From: Paraeggerthella hominis
GTDB taxonomy: Bacteria > Actinomycetota > Coriobacteriia > Coriobacteriales > Eggerthellaceae
DNA length: 50,784 bases
Direction of reading: 5' to 3'
Assembly: GCF_021044775.1 (NCBI RefSeq)
Contig: NZ_JAJNOQ010000013.1
Location: 1-50,784, forward strand
A program made the position numbers and the translations under genes. Shown here one piece after another: positions 49,144-50,784 of the stretch (position 1 is its first letter; the number at the start of each line of letters is the position of its first letter). The notes beneath the pieces are model-generated. The model worked only from the letters and a program-made list of their open reading frames with translations, was not told where the DNA came from and made no database searches.

Positions 49144-50544
49144 CTACTCACCTTCCTTCTTCAACGCAGGCTCGACAACGGGGCCTTCCTTGATGAAGCG
49201 GCCCAGGACACGCGCCCACGCCACCATCAAGAACGTGTAGACCACCAGGAACAGCACCATGGTAATGAGCAGTTCGACGCTGGAAACCGACTGGGAGATG
49301 CCCTCGTTCGTCAGCAGGCTCACGCCATCCGGGCCCGTTGCGGACGGATAGACTACCCAGGGCTGACGCCCGACCTCAGCCGTGAACCAACCGGCCTGGA
49401 TGGCCAGCATCGGAAACACCGGGGAAATGAGGATCAAGCGCTGGAGCCACTTCATGTTCTTAATCTTGCCGCCGCGCAGCGTGAAGAACAGCGCCAGGAA
49501 AACCGTGATGGCGATCAGGCCGAACAGGGCCACCATCAAGTGGTACGTCTGGAACACGAAGTTCACGGGAGCGGTCGACGGGTCGAAGTCACCGTACTTC
49601 TCGGACTTGGCAAGATCGTTGAGGCCCTGGAACTCGGTGTCCCACGTGCCCGTTGCCAAGAAGCTAGTGCCGCCCGGAATGTAGAACGGGGTAAGGACTT
49701 CCTGTTTCTCTTCGTCGACCCATCCGAACAAGTACAATGCGGGAGCCTCGGACTCGTACATGCCCTCCATCATGGCAAGCTTGGTGGGCTGCTCCTCGGA
49801 AACGACCACGGCCGAAGAATGGGCCGTGCCCAGCATCACAACGGTAGTGACAATGCCTACCACCGCGCCAATTTTCATGGTCTTCATGGCGAAGTCGGCA
49901 TGCTTGCCCTTGAGCAGGTACCATGCGGCAACGGCCATCGCCACGAACGCGCCCACGATAAGCAGCGCGACCACCGTGTGCGAATAGCGCGCCATGAGCG
50001 ACGGGTTGAAAGCCGCGGCGAAGAAGTCCGTGATGACGGCCTTGGAACCGTCCGCAGCAAGCTCGGCTCCGGCAGGCGTCTGCATCCACGAGTTGGCGAT
50101 GAGGATCCACAGGGCGCTCAGGCACGACCCGAACCACACGAGCCAGGCCGACACCAGGTAGAACTTACGCGACACGCGATTGCGCCCGAACAGCAGCACG
50201 CCCAGGAACACCGACTCCAAGAAGAACGCGAACAGAGCCTCTGCCGCCAGCGGAGCGCCGAAGATGTCGCCCACGAAGCGCGAGTAATCCGCCCAGTTCG
50301 TTCCGAACGAGAACTCCATCGTGATGCCCGTAGCCACGCCGACTACGAACGTCGCGGTGAAGATCTTGACCCAGAACTTGGTAGCCGCCGCATCCGCCTG
50401 ATTGCCGGAGCGGTAGTACCGTGTTTCGTTGATGGCAAGGATAAGTCCCAACCCGATGGTCAGCGGCACGAAAATGAAGTGGTAGGCCGCCGTGCAAGCG
50501 AACTGCAAACGCGCCAGAAACGCTGGATCGGTGAAGATATCCAT
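49144..50544 (-). CDS. cydA: Cytochrome bd ubiquinol oxidase subunit I
   Basis: The 466-residue CydA starts at ATG 50544 (RBS AAGGGGG); an in-frame ATG ten codons earlier has none. It shows the haem-ligand helices (FACTAAYHFIFVPLTIGLGL; HTVVALLIVGAFVAM), the Glu-containing AAEALFAFFLESVFLGVLLFG that binds haem d protons, NSWMQTPAGAEL, and the conserved GWFTAEVGRQPWVVYG-like segment (Trp/Glu/Arg). It is shorter than the E. coli protein and has the short Q-loop. A near-consensus Rex operator lies upstream. Confidence 0.97.
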   Translation of the reverse strand: MDIFTDPAFLARLQFACTAAYHFIFVPLTIGLGLILAINETRYYRSGNQADAAATKFWVKIFTATFVVGVATGITMEFSFGTNWADYSRFVGDIFGAPLAAEALFAFFLESVFLGVLLFGRNRVSRKFYLVSAWLVWFGSCLSALWILIANSWMQTPAGAELAADGSKAVITDFFAAAFNPSLMARYSHTVVALLIVGAFVAMAVAAWYLLKGKHADFAMKTMKIGAVVGIVTTVVMLGTAHSSAVVVSEEQPTKLAMMEGMYESEAPALYLFGWVDEEKQEVLTPFYIPGGTSFLATGTWDTEFQGLNDLAKSEKYGDFDPSTAPVNFVFQTYHLMVALFGLIAITVFLALFFTLRGGKIKNMKWLQRLILISPVFPMLAIQAGWFTAEVGRQPWVVYPSATGPDGVSLLTNEGISQSVSSVELLITMVLFLVVYTFLMVAWARVLGRFIKEGPVVEPALKKEGE

Positions 50545-50614
50545 CGCACACCCCCTTACTGTCTCGTCTTGCACCCTCGTGCCGAACGCCCTCTGAAACC
50601 ATCCGACACCCTAA

Positions 50615-50632
50615 TTGTTACAATATTAACAT
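50615..50632. promoter_or_regulatory. Candidate Rex operator upstream of cydAB
   Basis: TTGTTACAATATTAACAT matches the Rex site of clostridia and related bacteria (TTGTTAA, four bases, TTAACAA) at 12 of 14 fixed positions. Rex is the NADH/NAD+ sensor that controls respiration and fermentation genes, and cyd operons are frequent targets. It lies 70 bases upstream of the cydA ATG. Confidence 0.55.
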
Positions 50633-50784
50633 CATTTACGGAGAAGCGCCAGTACGTTTGCACGGGAATACCGCGCCGACGCCTTGTTTCGAGGGCGAAA
50701 CAGCCTTGCAGCATCAATATACTCCCCTTTTCGTAAGATATTCGACCTCGTAAGGGAAGCGTAGAACTCGGGGGGGGGGGGTGC
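50633..50784. other. Gene-free upstream region of cydA ending in a G homopolymer
   Basis: No ORF is supported here. On the minus strand there is a GAGTATATTG stretch and a GC-rich segment. The plus strand ends in 12 consecutive G (50770-50781), which is prone to length error. Confidence 0.4.

Noticed and set aside
47324..49240. Plus-strand frame over cydB and the DUF4190-type gene
   Set aside because: Arg/His/Gln-rich shadow frame; cydB is certain.

Overview
The window is about 50.8 kb of a moderately high-GC bacterial chromosome. Gene content points to an anaerobic actinobacterium of class Coriobacteriia, family Eggerthellaceae. The main reasons are Tat-exported flavoprotein reductases, a LuxR-type regulator fused to a twelve-helix membrane domain beside one of them, exported molybdopterin enzymes, and direct sulfhydrylation for methionine. 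Genus and species cannot be fixed from this sequence alone.

Layout. Positions 1-390 carry a strong leftward promoter and a leader resembling an rRNA operon leader, with the transcript leaving the window. rplM-rpsI follow at 0.45-1.3 kb. At 1.7-5.0 kb a Tat flavoprotein diverges from its likely LuxR-type membrane regulator. Then come a PAS-GGDEF protein and metY (5.1-7.8 kb). At 8.0-12.4 kb there is a probable respiratory locus: a Fic-fold protein without its catalytic motif, a triheme cytochrome c fused to a sulfite-oxidase-like molybdenum domain, and a second molybdenum protein split by a frameshift. A GNAT protein, metA with a coupled small gene, a HAD phosphatase and pyrE follow (12.5-16.4 kb), then the hom/lysA operon with a structured, lysine-riboswitch-like leader (16.6-19.6 kb), a MoaE-like gene, a DUF2974-type hydrolase and the purine operon purC-(membrane protein)-purL (21.5-26.8 kb).

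The right half has a two-component system divergent from a Tat-type exported protein (26.9-31.0 kb), purB, a MOSC protein, a TetR regulator beside an exported SdhAB-like pair (33.5-36.9 kb), two TrkA-type subunits, a cell-wall hydrolase, a five-gene envelope operon (two bPH2 proteins, hemolysin III, CorC-type CBS protein, PspC; 39.8-45.3 kb), an orphan prepilin, a YqeY protein, a DUF4190-type protein and cydAB (48.1-50.5 kb) with a near-consensus Rex operator upstream.

How it fits together. metA has the Glu111 that marks acetyl-CoA use, so with hom and metY it gives homoserine, O-acetylhomoserine and homocysteine. The purine genes cover two core steps plus adenylosuccinate lyase. Three separate loci encode exported redox enzymes whose substrates are unknown; both flavoproteins lack the His/Arg residues expected of fumarate reductases by eye alignment. 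MoaE-like and MOSC proteins supply or handle molybdenum cofactor. No CRISPR array, tRNA, insertion sequence or prophage gene was seen.
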